DNA of 64,000 nucleotides, from positions 38,955,946 to 39,019,945 of the forward strand of contig NC_069135.1 of assembly GCF_026914265.1 (NCBI RefSeq). The letters are read 5' to 3'. The translations under genes and the position numbers were made by a program. Position 1 is the first letter of the stretch; each line of letters begins with the position of its first letter. Under the pieces are notes generated by a model. It made no database searches. It was not told the origin of the DNA and worked only from the letters and a program-made list of their open reading frames with translations. This document shows, one piece after another, positions 12,176 through 23,454 of the stretch. The DNA comes from Mya arenaria (Eukaryota > Mollusca > Bivalvia > Myida > Myidae).

Positions 12176-12507
12176 TTAACCGACAGACAATAAAAACGTA
12201 AGAAATTGTGCTTATTTGTTAGGTAAGGTCGGCGCCTATTTCGTAAGAATATGGCCGGGAAACTCGAACCAAAAGTTTTTTTAGGCCGAAGTTCTATTAT
12301 TTAAACAAATTAAAAACTCATATTGTATTTGATGTTTTTGTGATATGCCCTTTCAAATAATACAAACATAATATGGCGTATCCTAGAATTAATATTTAAC
12401 ATCTAATAAGTGGTTGAAAATAAATATTCCCTGAAAAGACGGTGTGATAAATGATAAAAGACTAACATATTTACAGCATTTAGAATACGACATAACAAAT
12501 ACATGTA

Positions 12508-12660
12508 CAGTCCAACCCCCTCGAACTCACTTGGCTCGATTTCCTTCTTTATACTGAAGGTAAACATTCCTGCATGGCTCGAATTCTCCGAGGCTAGAGG
12601 TATTTTCGCCTGTCCGTGGAACTTCGAGCCAACGGTGTTCGACTTTACGTATATATTTAA
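12508..12660. mobile_element. Possible pogo/Tigger-type MITE end
   Basis: CAGTCCAACCCCCTCGAACT followed by repeated CTCGA-type motifs (GGCTCGAATTCTCCGAGGCT, AACTTCGAGCC) resembles pogo/Tigger termini. I cannot find the opposite end or a TA duplication, so this is tentative. Confidence 0.25.
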
Positions 12661-12833
12661 AGTATTCGCTCTGTTGTATTTGTTGTACTTGATATTAATT
12701 TCTTGTCATACCAATTATAGTTTAATGTGTCCATTGTAGTTATTTCTAGTGCGTCGATAAAGGAAGCATTGCTCTATTAAAGATGGTTTGAAGTCTGATG
12801 TCAATGTACAAACGGTATTTATCGTTAAACTTT

Positions 12834-13190
12834 TAAAGGCGCACATTACAGGTTGATGCCAAAAATGATTTATTTATGCAGCACAATTGTGTTTAACTCA
12901 TTTGACTTAATGATTAAGACCAAAACATGCATATCATTTAGTTTAAACTTTATTTATTAAACAAATAGCATGCAAACATACATACGTCATTTAAGTACAA
13001 ATATAAAATAAGCGATTGGTTGGCTCTTTTTACTGGGGATTTTTGGCCACGTATGTATAAAACATTTTTTTTTTATGGTGGCTTATATTTTTATCTGAAC
13101 GCAAATCATATCATTTTTTGTGTGTATCACTTAAGGTAAGAGTTAAACATGATAATGCATTAAAATTAACATATTTTATCGCATTAACTT
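12834..13190. mobile_element. MITE family C copy outside the gene
   Basis: The left terminus TAAAGGCGCACATTACAGGT then TGATGC matches the left end of the intronic element at 18222. The interior shares 'catgattaa.a.caaaa' and 'acatgataatgcattaaaat' motifs with other copies. The right end is eroded. Confidence 0.5.
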
Positions 13191-13194
13191 GTCG

Positions 13195-13690
13195 TTATGA
13201 TATAATACCATGTCGTTAGGACATAACACCATGTCGTTAGGACATATGACCATGTCATTAGGACATAACACCATGTCGTTAGGACAAAATACCATGTCGT
13301 TAGGACATAACACCATGTCGTTAGGACATATGACCATGTCGTTAGGACATAATACCATGTCGTTAGGACATAATACCATGTCGTTAGGACATAATACCAT
13401 GTCGTTAGGACATAATACCATGTCGTTGGGACATAATACCATGTCGTTAGGACATAATACCATATCGTTAGGACATAATACCATGTCGTTAGGACATAAT
13501 ACCATGTCGTAAGGACATAATACCATGTCGTTATGACATAATACCATGCCGTTAAGACATAATACCATGTCGTTAGGACATAATACTATGCCGTCAGGAC
13601 ACTATACCATATCCCTAGGACACATAACGATGTCTTAGGACATACTACCATGTCGTCAGGACATAATACTAAGTCATTCGAACATGATTC
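13195..13690. repeat. 21-bp minisatellite (ACCATGTCGTTAGGACATAAT)
   Basis: About 23 units of period 21, best conserved in the centre and decaying at both edges. Open frames of 130 aa (minus) and 100 aa (plus, MSLGHNT repeats) exist only because the period is 7 codons. A decayed version of the same unit lies at 25000-25200, next to the 27-bp array there. Confidence 0.95.
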
Positions 13691-13699
13691 CATGTCAAT

Positions 13700-13905
13700 G
13701 AGAAAAGATCACGTACCAATTAGACAAGTTCACATATGCGTACCTATTTGACAAGTTCAGGTATACGTACCAGTCATAGACAACTTCACGTATACGTACA
13801 AGTTAGACAAGTTCACGTATTCGTACTAATTACACATGTTCACATATACGGACAATTAGACAAGATCACGTATTCGTACCAATTAAAAAAAGTTCACGTA
13901 TACGT
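13700..13905. repeat. 27-bp minisatellite, short array
   Basis: About eight units of 'caattagacaagttcacgta' plus 'tacgtac', each with the palindrome ACGTATACGT. It joins the 21-bp array on the left and the 72-bp array on the right with almost no spacer. Confidence 0.9.
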
Positions 13906-15772
13906 AAATGTCTACTTATCAGGCGACTCCCGCCACTACAGCAGGACCCACAGCCACTTGCACACCAGACCTGACGCTCAAGTCTACTCCTCAAGTATCG
14001 CCAGCCACTGCACCAGGACCCAAGGCCACTATGCACACCAGACCTGACGCTCATATCTACTCCTCAGGCGACGCCCGCCACTACAGCAGGACCCACGGCT
14101 ACTTGCACACCAAATCTGACGTTTATGTCTACCCCTCAGGCGTCGCCCGCCACTACACCAGGGCCCACGTCCACTTGCACACCAGACCTGACCCTCATGT
14201 CTACTCCTCAGGCAATGACCGTCACAACAACGGGGCCCACGTCCTTGCACACCAGACCTGACTACTTCTCGGGCGTCGCCCGCCACTACACCAGGACCCA
14301 CGGCCACTTGCGCACCAGACCTGTCGCCCATGTCCACTCCTCGTTCTTTGCCGCCACTACACCAGGACCCACGGCCACTTGCACACCAGACCTGACACCC
14401 ATGTCTTCTCCTCGTTCTTCGCCCACCACTACATCAGGACCTACGACCACTTGCACACCAGACCTGACGCTCATGTCTACTCCTCAGGCGACGCCCGCCA
14501 CTACAGCAGGACCCACGGTCAATTGCACACCAGACCTGACGCTCATGTCTACTCCTCAGGCGACGCCCGCCACTACAGCAGGACCCACGGCCAATTGCAC
14601 ACCAGACCTGACTCTCATGTCTATTCCTCATGAGACGCCCGCCACTACATCAGGACCTACGACCACTTGCACACCAGACCTGACGCTCATGTCTACTCCT
14701 CATACGTCGCCCGCCACTACAGCAGACCCTACGACCACTTGCAAACCAGACCTGACGCTCATGTCTTCTCCTCAGGCGTCGCCCGCCACTACACAAGGAC
14801 CCACGGCCACTTGCACACCAGACCTGTCGGCCATGTCCACTCTTCGTTCTTCGCCCGACACTACAGCAGGACCCAAGGCCACTTCTACAACAGACCTGAC
14901 GCAAATGTCTACTCCTCAAGAGTTGCTCGCCACTAAAGCAGGACCCACGGCAAATTGCACATCAGACCTGACGCCAATGTCTACTCCTCGGGCGACGCCC
15001 GTCACTACAGTAAGACCTAAGACCACTTGTCCACAAGACCTGACGCTCATGTCTACTCCTCAGGCGACGCCCGTCACTACAGTAGGACCTACGACCACTT
15101 GTCCACCAGACCTGACGCTCATGTCTACTCCTCAGGCGACGCCCGTCACAACAGCAGGACCCACGGCCACTTGTACACCAGATCTGACGCTCATGTCTAC
15201 TCCTCAGGCAATGCCCGTCAAAACAACGGGGCCCACGTCCTTGCACACATGACCTGACGCTCATGTCTACTCCTCAGGCGTCGCCCGACACTACAGCAGG
15301 ACCCAAGGCCACTTGCACACCGACTTGACGCTCATGTCTACTCCTCGGGCGTCGCCCGCCACTACACCAGGACCCACGGCCACTTGCACACCAGACCTGT
15401 CGCCCATGTCCACTCCTCGGTCTTCGCCCGCCACTACAGCAGGACCCACGGCCACTTGCACACCAGACCTGACGCTCATAGCTACTCTCAGGCGACGCCC
15501 GCCACTACAGCAGGACCCACGGCTACTTGCACACCAAACCTGATGTTCATGTCTACCCCTCAGGCGTCGCCCGCCACTACACCAGGGCCAACGTCCACTT
15601 GTACACCAGACCTGACGCTCATGTCTACTCCTCAGGTGTCGCCCGCCACTACACCAGGACCCAAGGCCACTTGCACACCAGACCTGACGCTCATATCTAC
15701 TCCTCAGGCGACGCCCGCCACTACAGCAGGACCCACGGCCACTTGCACACCAGACCTGACGCTCATATGCTA
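13906..15772 (+). repeat. GC-rich 72-bp minisatellite, potentially mucin-like coding
   Basis: About 26 units of 72 bp (24 codons). In the plus frame starting at 13908 each unit reads CTPDLTLMSTPQ-ATPATTAGPTAT: Pro/Thr/Ser-rich with one Cys, as in a secreted mucin-type repeat. The reading frame shifts between units (to RHYSRTHGHLHTRPDAHV and back), giving separate open frames 13908-14261, 14125-15252 and 15384-15773. I see no signal peptide, splice site or non-repeat coding end. Either a decayed mucin-like exon or a non-coding satellite of codon-multiple length; the latter is more likely. Its GC content is far above that of the surroundings. Confidence 0.85.
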
Positions 15773-15775
15773 ATA

Positions 15776-16319
15776 TATATGCCAGAAAATATCCTCCACG
15801 TATGATACTTTTAAATTCACTCTCAGAATAAAAATATTACTTCTGATACTGTTAGTTTTATATGTAGTACACTAACATAATTCTAAGAGTTGTAAAGTTA
15901 TTGTTACCCTGCATTGAGTTAAATTAAGTTTGTCACAGTTAGTTTTATGCTTAGATTATTAAAACAGAAAATACGGCCTATTTATTGCTATTTATAAGGT
16001 ATGTAGAGTAACACCTTATGAATACCAAAACGTATACGCCCCCTTTACCGTAAATCCTGGAATCGCTCCTGACTTGGTGTTCGTGTTTATTGGAACGCTT
16101 GAGGTTACTTGGTATACAGACGGACCTATAAACTATGGTTCATGGGTCCGTGGTATACATGTGGTCGATTGGTATCCTAATGTTAATAAAGATATGTAAC
16201 ACACTTCGAACTTTCTTCCGATAAATAGTATGTCGGGGTCATTAAACACTACAAGTCAGTGTTAATTGTCGTGCCAATGAACGATATAATTTATAAGAAA
16301 ATTATTTAGTGTTGTGTGA
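15776..16319. other. AT-rich gene-free stretch
   Basis: Nothing recognisable; separates the 72-bp array from the upstream region of TRIM-like copy 2. Confidence 0.5.
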
Positions 16320-17541
16320 CCCCAACAACTCGGTCATCTCCGGCAACGGCGGGATCATTCGGACCATCTCGGCTCTTTTCCATCGAAAACAACTTCGGAT
16401 GTATGTGTACGGTTTACAAAGTCAAAGTAGATCGAATAGTAACTTCAATTTAACCAAATATACTTTACTCTTAGGAATCTAAATTGTTTATGCATAAATA
16501 CACTTCACTGGCAATCAATTTAAACTTATATATATAATATACCCTTTCAAAATTACACTTAACAGATAATATTATCTAAAACGTTACGAACTACTTCTAC
16601 AGATGAACCGGCATACATGTACTTCCGATCGAAAATGGCCGAGGATTTCCGAATGTGGCGGGATAGGCAATCGTGACCATTCGGCAGCCTTCTACAATCT
16701 CGGGATATACTTTTTTCGTTGCGCGTTCCGAATGAAGAAACGCCGACTTAACCAGAAGTCGTTAACTACTATTGAAATTAATACGGGACACAACCTCGGC
16801 ATGTTTAAAATGTGTTTAGATTTGCAAAAATATATTGTTAATTAAGAAGGGTTGTAACAAGGCTTATCATATGGATATCGTGAACTATGTCAGTGTGACA
16901 TTGATCGTAATTTGTGGTTTCTTCGTATCAGTCACAAAACTATTTCTTCCTTGTAACAAAATAAACAGACGTGGCTGAATGAACATATATTTGATATAGT
17001 TTGTGAATCTTTTGAAACTAAAGAGAAAATGGAATCTAATTTTGAATCATCAATATCTTCCCATAGATGGTGTTAAGGTTCGAGAGAAACTAGACCTCAG
17101 TGTAAATGTTCGTGGAAATGGGTCAATTCGCTATAAAATAAACAGGAAAGGTACTTCCTACAACTATTCGACCATCTCCGGTAAACTCGGAATAGATAAT
17201 CGTTACAACTCGGCAGTCTTCGGCAAACTCGGGATCGTGGGAAGGCCCACTTAACTATTCGAAATGTTGACACAGGAATTAATTACGGCACATTTAAAAA
17301 CATTTTTGTTTTTGAAAAATGATTGTAAATTTATCACGGTTTTACTACGCTTATCATTTTGATATCGTGTTTTATGTCAGTGTTAAGTTGATCGAAATAT
17401 TGTTTTTTTTTCGTATCATCTCAGTGCAATATAACTAACTTCCTAGTTACAAAAATAAACAGAAACTGACTGTTTGAACTAGTTTGTGAGTCATTTATAA
17501 TCTCAAGAGAGAAAATGGCATCTAATTTTCAATCATCCATT
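16320..17541 (+). promoter_or_regulatory. Tandemly duplicated 5' region of TRIM-like copy 2
   Basis: Two direct copies, about 16610-17062 and 17090-17541, offset by about 480 bp. Both run through 'gcttatcat.t.gatatcgtg', 'tatgtcagtgt' and 'aaataaacag' to 'gagaaaatgg.atctaatttt'. The right copy leads into the real exon 1 at 17515. The left holds a truncated first exon (ATG at 17030, MESNFESSISS, then stop). Motifs of the type ACAACTCGG...CTTCGGCAA recur at about 16322, 16665, 17158 and 17203 and are also found in a palindrome at 62.1 kb. A promoter role is inferred only from position. Confidence 0.55.
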
Positions 17542-17843
17542 CAAAGGGACTTCATTCATGATTTTTCCTGCTCTCCGTGTGGAGAGAACGGATTTAACAC
17601 AGAAGCTCATCATTATTGTTCTCAATGCACAGAATATTACTGCCAAAACTGTGTTTCAAAACATAACGGATTATATCAGAAGCACGCAGTGCTCGGACGG
17701 AAGGACGTGAATAAATGGGAGGCAGCCCCAGGGGTGGTGGACGCCCTGGAGAGTTGCGGTATGCACCACGGGGAGGCGCTACAGCTGGTATGTGCTGACC
17801 ATGACCAACTGTGCTGTCATGTGTGCATCGCTGTGGACCACAG
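17515..17843 (+). CDS. Exon 1 of copy 2: intact double B-box
   Basis: Starts at ATG 17515 (MASNFQSSIQRDFIHDFSC). Zinc-ligand pattern: CSPCGENG...HHYCSQC...YYCQNC...H (B-box 1 type), then CGMHHGEALQLVCADHDQLC, CHVC and VDHR (B-box 2 type), closing with C in exon 2. No RING precedes it, so E3 activity is not predicted from sequence. It is the only complete B-box exon of the four copies. The open frame running past the donor to 17883 is intronic. Confidence 0.75.
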
Positions 17844-17896
17844 GTATGTAAGAAATATGACAATTTTAAGGTGCACAACATAGGTTCATTCATTTA

Positions 17897-17965
<69 letters not shown>

Positions 17966-17966
17966 T
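17897..17966. repeat. (ATT)n microsatellite in the copy 2 intron
   Basis: About 23 uninterrupted ATT units, so likely polymorphic in length. Confidence 0.95.
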
Positions 17967-18178
17967 ATGCATTATTAGGTTCAACTCATTTGACTTTTAC
18001 ACAAAACAAAGCTTACGATTTGTGTATAGTAATATCAGTCTTTATATATAATAGTTTTCATGTAATAGCTACGTGGCAACAATTTCCCAAGATAAAAAAG
18101 TACAAAATATTATTTATCTTTTTTATCCGTATTCACATCATATGCGTAAACCAATAGTATGTGCTTTTGCTGTTATTC

Positions 18179-18200
18179 GTGTGTCGCCGTGGACCACAGG
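18179..18200 (+). other. Relic of the exon 1 end inside the intron
   Basis: GTGTGTCGCCGTGGACCACAG repeats the last bases of exon 1 (17821-17843), followed by intron-start-like sequence. A similar relic ('aaccacagg') lies at 43015 in copy 3. The intron therefore contains an old internal duplication that included the exon edge. The donor is lost here (CACAGGATT). Confidence 0.6.
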
Positions 18201-18221
18201 ATTATAGGAAGAAAACGTCAA

Positions 18222-18498
18222 TTTACAGGCGCACAACATATGTTGATGCAAAACTATTTTATTAGTTTTATAAATTATCATTTTTAACTTCTATGACTTT
18301 TCATGATTAAAACAAAAAGCCTTATTATTGTGTACATTTTACAAAAGTATTAGTCTTTGAACATTTCAATGAATAGCTACGTGAATCTGTACACAAATAT
18401 TTATTTTCGGTTTTGATCAATCAAGTCAAATTAATGAATCATAATAATGAATTAAAAATTAAAATCATTTTTCATCAACCTATATTGTGCGCCTTTAA
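18222..18498 (+). mobile_element. MITE family C, best-preserved intronic copy
   Basis: About 277 bp bounded by inverted ends: left CAGGCGCACAACATATGTTG, right CATCAACCTATATTGTGCGC then CTTTAA. Related pieces are at 3560-3766, 12834-13190, 43040-43235, 53160-53405 and 58790-59065. Non-autonomous; the superfamily is unclear. Confidence 0.6.
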
Positions 18499-18639
18499 GA
18501 CACAAAACGGTAACTAATCTATGCGTAATTGCGTCAAAATTATTATTAATCATTTTCTATAACATTGTCCCACATAAGCAAGGTAATATTCAGTTTATGC
18601 AGATCTGATTACAATTGTTTCAAAACTTCTTTGTTTCAG

Positions 18640-20007
18640 ACAATGTTCCAAAATCCATCCCATTCCAGATGTAGCAAAAGGTATTAAGAGAAATATTGAG
18701 TTTCAACGAATTCCAAACAAAATAGCTAAACTTGAAAAGCAATTCGAGCTGATGAAAGAAGCAAGAATGAAGAATACGACACCTCTGAAAAAGACGCGGG
18801 CAGCCATTTCTGATGAATTAAAAACCATACGGAAAATGATCAACGAAATCCTTGACCAGATTGAGAAGACGACTTTACAGGATTTGGACGGAATGATAGC
18901 TAAACTTGAAAAAAATATAAAGAAAGATATCGAAACTTGTAATGGAATGACTATCGAGCTGCAAAACATGATTACCGCTTTTCAAACCAAAACAAAATCA
19001 AGCGAGTCAAAATCATATATTGCGTACAGAAAGAGTCAGAATAAGCAAATGATCATCTTCGTGACATATCAGTCATTGAGTGTTACAATGTAACATTTCA
19101 AGCCAATAACCTTATCGAAGAACTATTATCTTCAATAAAGACGTTTGGAGCGATTGAAGTACAAACTGGTATGACCAAACAGCGAACAGATCCCCTTTCC
19201 GATCCAAACCACGTCTTCAGTGTTGCAGAGTACAAGAAGTACAACGTGAAGATGAGTGACGACAAATGTCAATGTGTTATCCAAGGCGTATGTGAAATAC
19301 CTTGTGGAGAGTTTGTCATAACAGACACGGGTAATTGTAAAGTAAAGCTCCTGGACAAGGAGTACAGGGTGCTCGACCACTGTGATGTCCCGCGGAATCC
19401 AAGGGACGTTTGCCACATTGGTGGAAATGAAGTGGCGGTTTGTGTTTGCAGTAGGTATGCTGATAAAGAAGGACTGTATTTTATTAATTCAACGAAAGGG
19501 AAACTCGTATCTACGAGGAAATTCACTTTCAGTCATAGATGTGTTGGCGCAGCTCATCATGGTGGCCAGCTTTACATCTCCTCCGGTACCACCCTGAACG
19601 TCTATACGATAACGGGACAGAAGGTGCTGTACCAGGGCAAGGTTAACGGTACGACTGTCGAGAAATGTGCCATCAGTAACGACGGAAAGACAATCTACAT
19701 TACAAACTACGATGAACATAAACTGATCACCCTGGACAACAACGGCAACAAGCTGGCTTTACTCACTGACCCTGACATGGAAAAACCCACCGGAGTACAC
19801 GTGACACCTGCTGGACACGTGTTCGTCTGCAGCTATAACTCCGGTACAGTGCTGCAGGTTGACAAAGACGGGAAGAAGAAGTTAGCCACTCTGGCAAGGG
19901 AAGAAAACGGAATGAACGGACTGAGTGATTTATTTTTCAGCAGCCGCACTTCTTCCCTGATCATTGGTAGACAGAAAGACACACTTCTTGCTATCAAGTT
20001 AATTTAA
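18640..20007 (+). pseudogene. Exon 2 of copy 2: coiled coil and propeller, split by a 10-bp deletion
   Basis: The first part (to 19093) encodes the coiled coil (FELMKEARMKNTTPLKKTRA...). The second (19093-20007) encodes the propeller in another frame. The blades NDGKTIYITNYDEHKLITLD, GVHVTPAGHVFVCSYNSG and LATLAREENG match copy 1 closely. The long propeller frame without stops suggests that the deletion is recent. Confidence 0.75.
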
Positions 20008-20080
20008 AACTAAAAACAATGTTTGATTTGGTACTATCGATATGTTCTATATGATGAATGTAGAATGTTCAATGTTCGTG

Positions 20081-20090
20081 CACACACACG

Positions 20091-20136
<46 letters not shown>
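20081..20136. repeat. (CA)n microsatellite
   Basis: Nearly pure CA dinucleotide run just after the copy 2 coding end. Not present after the other copies. Confidence 0.95.
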
Positions 20137-20137
<1 letters not shown>

Positions 20138-20324
20138 TTTACTTGCATAATTCATACATAATCAGGTGAATCGCAATAGAAAAATAATTAAACAAACTCT
20201 TAATTCAATGTCGGTGATAGGTTTCACGTGAACCATGACAACATTGTCTTTTGAAGAATGCAAACTCGATTTTGAACGTATTCTGAAACTAATTTTGGAG
20301 GACAGATTCTCAAGAACACAACCT

Positions 20325-20720
20325 AAAAGCATCACATACATATCATGTATGACATCGAAAGTCTCGGTTGGATTCAGACATACATCTCACGTATTACATC
20401 GAAAGTCTCGGTTAGACTGAGACTTACATCTCAGGCTTGACATTAACAGTCTGGTTTGATTTAGACTGACATCTAACGGGTTACATCGACAGTCTCCGTA
20501 AGATTGAGACTAACATCTCACGTTTAACATCGACAGTCTCGGTTAGATTGAGACTGACATCACATTTACACGTGTTACATCGACAATCTCGGTTAGTTTG
20601 AGACTTACATCCCACGGTTTACACCGACAGTCTCTGTTGGACTTGGACTTACATCACACGCGTTACATCGAAAGTCTCGGTAAGATTGAGTCCTTCATCC
20701 CACATATAAAATCGTCAGTT
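20325..20720. repeat. 45-bp minisatellite after TRIM-like copy 2
   Basis: About nine units of the family seen after copy 1, with the AGTCTC...GAGACT dyad. The flank beyond it (TAAAATCGTCAGTTTCAGCT, GGTAGGTGCATTTTAGTCCA) matches 6650-6740, showing a shared segmental origin. Confidence 0.85.
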
Positions 20721-20993
20721 TCAGCTGGAATGCTACTGCTGATACACTGAAATGGTAGGTGCATTTTAGTCCAGTATGAACCATTACGCAAGTGTTTTTG
20801 AAAGGAAAACCTTGTTAAACGGTGAAAATTGAAACATTAAGATCAAACATTCACAAACATAATATGTTTAGAATAATATTGTTGTTAAAATTAAAACTTA
20901 TCATTTACTGAAGATATATCTTCTTTTTTTAAATAATGTGGTGTTAATTATCTAAGCTGAAATTTTACAAAAGCTTATTTTAATTTTAGCTTA

Positions 20994-21202
20994 TTACAAC
21001 ATTATATTTATCATTCTCGTTGGCACGATGTTACGCGCGAGTGTGGTCTTGTGTTGTGGGGGAAACCGGCTTACCCGGGGGAAACTTACTTATCTGGCTT
21101 TGTGACCACACGCCAAACTCGCCTGTGCCTAGACCGGGGATCGAGCTCGTGTCGCTCCGATGAGAATGGCTCATTTAAGCTAACCACTGGACTAGCCGGA
21201 CG
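20994..21202 (-). mobile_element. tRNA-derived SINE
   Basis: On the minus strand it starts CCGGCTAGTCCAGTGGTTAG. TAGTCCAGTGG fits the pol III A box, and GAGCTCGATCC about 40 bp on fits the B box. The body continues through a CCCCCGGGTAAGCCGG segment and ends AACATCGTGCCAACGAGAAT then an AT-rich tail. It abuts the right half of a family A MITE. It is absent from the copy 1 flank. Confidence 0.75.
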
Positions 21203-21300
21203 TTAGTAACGCCTTTAGGCATAAACCATTAATTTTCGAACGTACATGTAATGAGATGGTAATCATCATGAAATTTAATTCAATATTATGGTTATACATC
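21202..21300. mobile_element. Right half of a family A MITE
   Basis: CGTTAGTAACGCCTTTAGGC then CATAAACCATTAATTTTCGA matches the same element at 7500-7570 and 41050-41095. From 21300 to 22640 there is AT-rich flank shared with copy 1, without a supported gene. Confidence 0.55.
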
Positions 21301-22635
21301 ATTGACTTACTTTAATTCACTGTATAGGTCCGTTATTTATACCGAGCAATCCGAAGAGCTACATCGTTTTAACACCCAATTAAGACTTTGATGAATTTCA
21401 CCCTTGGGGTGGTATTCATAAAACTTCTTAATTTATTCCTTACTTAAGTCACTTTTCTCATTTCCGAATCTCTTTACTCACATGAAATAAGAATTTCCAA
21501 AATTCATTATTTTATAGACTTTATTGGGAAAAAAACACACTCAAATTTTAAAAACACTAACAAATTGATTTAAATTTGAAAATTTTAAGAAATCAACTTA
21601 AGTTAAGATCTAACTGATTTCAACAGATAACTTGTCATTCTTTAGCTTAAAATAACAAGCTGTCCTTCCCTCACGGACTGCTTTACTTTCAATTACGTAT
21701 GTATTACAACTCGCGTATTTAAGAACAATCGATGCAGGCAAAACAACTGATACATTTAATATCCGAAATTAGAGTATTAAAAATGGTTGCATTAATCAAG
21801 TACACATACGCGAAGATTGCATCTGAAATGTATGTAATTTTAGGCAATTAAAGAAAAAACACTTAATTACATATACTTTGAAATTTGGAAGGTGGATTTT
21901 GTTTGTATTTATGTGGATAACCTTTCCATAGGCGAATAAAGGTTTATGTGTAATGCTTACTTTTAATTCAGTTTTTCCTGATTGGCTGTTTGCTTTTAGA
22001 ATTTTTCTTCTACTTATGAACTAGCAATATGTTTTGCTTACCAGAATAATTTATAATTTTAACTGTTTTGAAATTTTGGTCCGCTCTCCGTTTCCATTTC
22101 CGAAAGTGGTTTGCATACAATTTGGCGCGCTTTTCTGAAAAACTACAATAAACGGTCATATCAATTCGTTTTAAGGCATATAAAAATGTTGGTTTAAGAG
22201 TGAGATCGCAATATATTTCATCTCGTGAACACCTAAGGCAAATATTTCACTCGTTGCTACAACACTCGTGAACTATGCCTTTTGGTGCTTACTCGGTGAA
22301 ATATACAACGATCTTGAACTGAAACAAACAATTATCTTCTATATCTTTTTCATCTTTTTATGTTTTTTTCGGATTTTCAGGTGACTAACATTGACAAGCA
22401 TTTTTACTTTTGATTTGTTTCAATCTGTTTAGAAATGTTTGTTATTAAACTTGCGACTTGGTCAACCTTTAAAACACCAATGTTCAAAAGCTTTGCCATT
22501 CTACTCGATATTACAAAAACAAACACATGGAATATTTACATACAATCGAACTACGCTGACTCTATTTTGTTTTTGTTTTAAATGAACTTTAATTGCTTCA
22601 CTCAATGACGTTCTGGTATATTTTTGGAAGAGTTT

Positions 22636-22720
22636 GACAACCTCATCCTCGGCACCCCAGCGTATCATAACCTATATGATATAGGTTATGATACGCTTGG
22701 GTGCCGAGGGTGGACAACCT
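22636..22720. mobile_element. 69-bp fold-back insertion with 8-bp target duplication
   Basis: GACAACCT occurs at 22636-22643 and 22713-22720. Between them lies a near-perfect palindrome (22644-22712): left arm CATCCTCGGCACCCCAGCGT then ATCATAACCTATA, loop TGA, and the matching right arm with two mismatches. The homologous copy 1 sequence at about 9205 has no insert. An 8-bp duplication is typical of hAT transposition, so this may be a minimal hAT-mobilised hairpin. The class is inferred. Confidence 0.75.
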
Positions 22721-23450
22721 TAACACTTATTGTGTACAATATAATTTATTAAGTGAAAAAAGAATAATTACAAAGTAGAAATGTCAGCAGTGTAGGTAAA
22801 GATGACTTGTAAAATGTGTGCCATGTATTATCGCCGTGTGTCGTGAATATACTAAATATCACTTACAGTGACCATTACTACGGTCAACATTACTACTGGG
22901 CTTGTCCCTATAGAATTTTTATTATATTATTAACAATTGAACAATGAATTAGATTGCTTACTTGGATGTATGAGTATAAAATAAGTAAGCCAAATAACCT
23001 GTCATGATCAAATACTTCCTTATTTATGATAAGCGTTAGTCATATAGCGATAAGGTTATGTTGATAACAGTGTCCTGAAACGGTTATGTTTCCCGGGCAT
23101 TTCGCTTGTTAATTTATGAATGTAGCGCAGTGTTATTTATTTTTCACAGCACCATAATATTATATGCTAACGTTAACCCGCATATTCATGTGTGAAAGTT
23201 TTATACAGAAAGTTCATTCCTAAGCACAAATATGCAAGTGTAGAACTTTATTTTTACATGAAGCAAATATTCAACAAACAAAAACTTGTTTCTTTTCTAC
23301 ATTGAATGGTAATATATCTGTACATCTGTGTCGAATAGATATGTTATAATGTCCAATTAACTTAAAATTGTGTCCAATTGACAAGGTATTACATTTATTT
23401 TCGATTGGACGTAATACCATGAACTTCCATGTCGTTATAAAATAGTGTCA
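22721..23450. other. Flank shared with copy 1, no gene
   Basis: The part to about 23150 matches 9220-9310 and 11540-11880. About 2.2 kb present after copy 1 is missing here or was inserted there. From 23340 the sequence carries fragments of the 21-bp and 27-bp units. Confidence 0.5.
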
Positions 23451-23454
23451 TATC

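Larger units (their letters stand above)
17515..20007 (+). pseudogene. TRIM-like B-box/coiled-coil/NHL gene, copy 2 (one frameshift)
   Basis: Exon 1 is 17515-17843 and exon 2 is 18640-20007. The CACAG|GTATGT donor and TTTCAG|ACAATG acceptor join in phase 2 to give VDHRQCSKIHPIPDVAKG. The B-boxes and coiled coil are open. A 10-bp deletion near 19039, relative to copies 1 and 4, shifts the frame, and translation stops at 19093. The propeller half is then open in the next frame to TAA at 20005 (from DPLSDPNHVFSVAEY to the C-terminal LLAIKLI). Expected intact length is about 565 residues. As it stands it could make a truncated B-box/coiled-coil protein of about 260 residues. A polymorphic or assembly deletion cannot be excluded. 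Confidence 0.8.

Noticed and set aside
13176-13568. Open frames of 130 aa (minus) and 100 aa (plus)
   Set aside because: Both are read-outs of a 21-bp tandem repeat; the peptides are pure seven-residue repeats with no gene context.
16603-16845. 80-aa open frame upstream of copy 2
   Set aside because: It lies in the duplicated upstream region, is not preserved in the second block, and has no recognisable domain.
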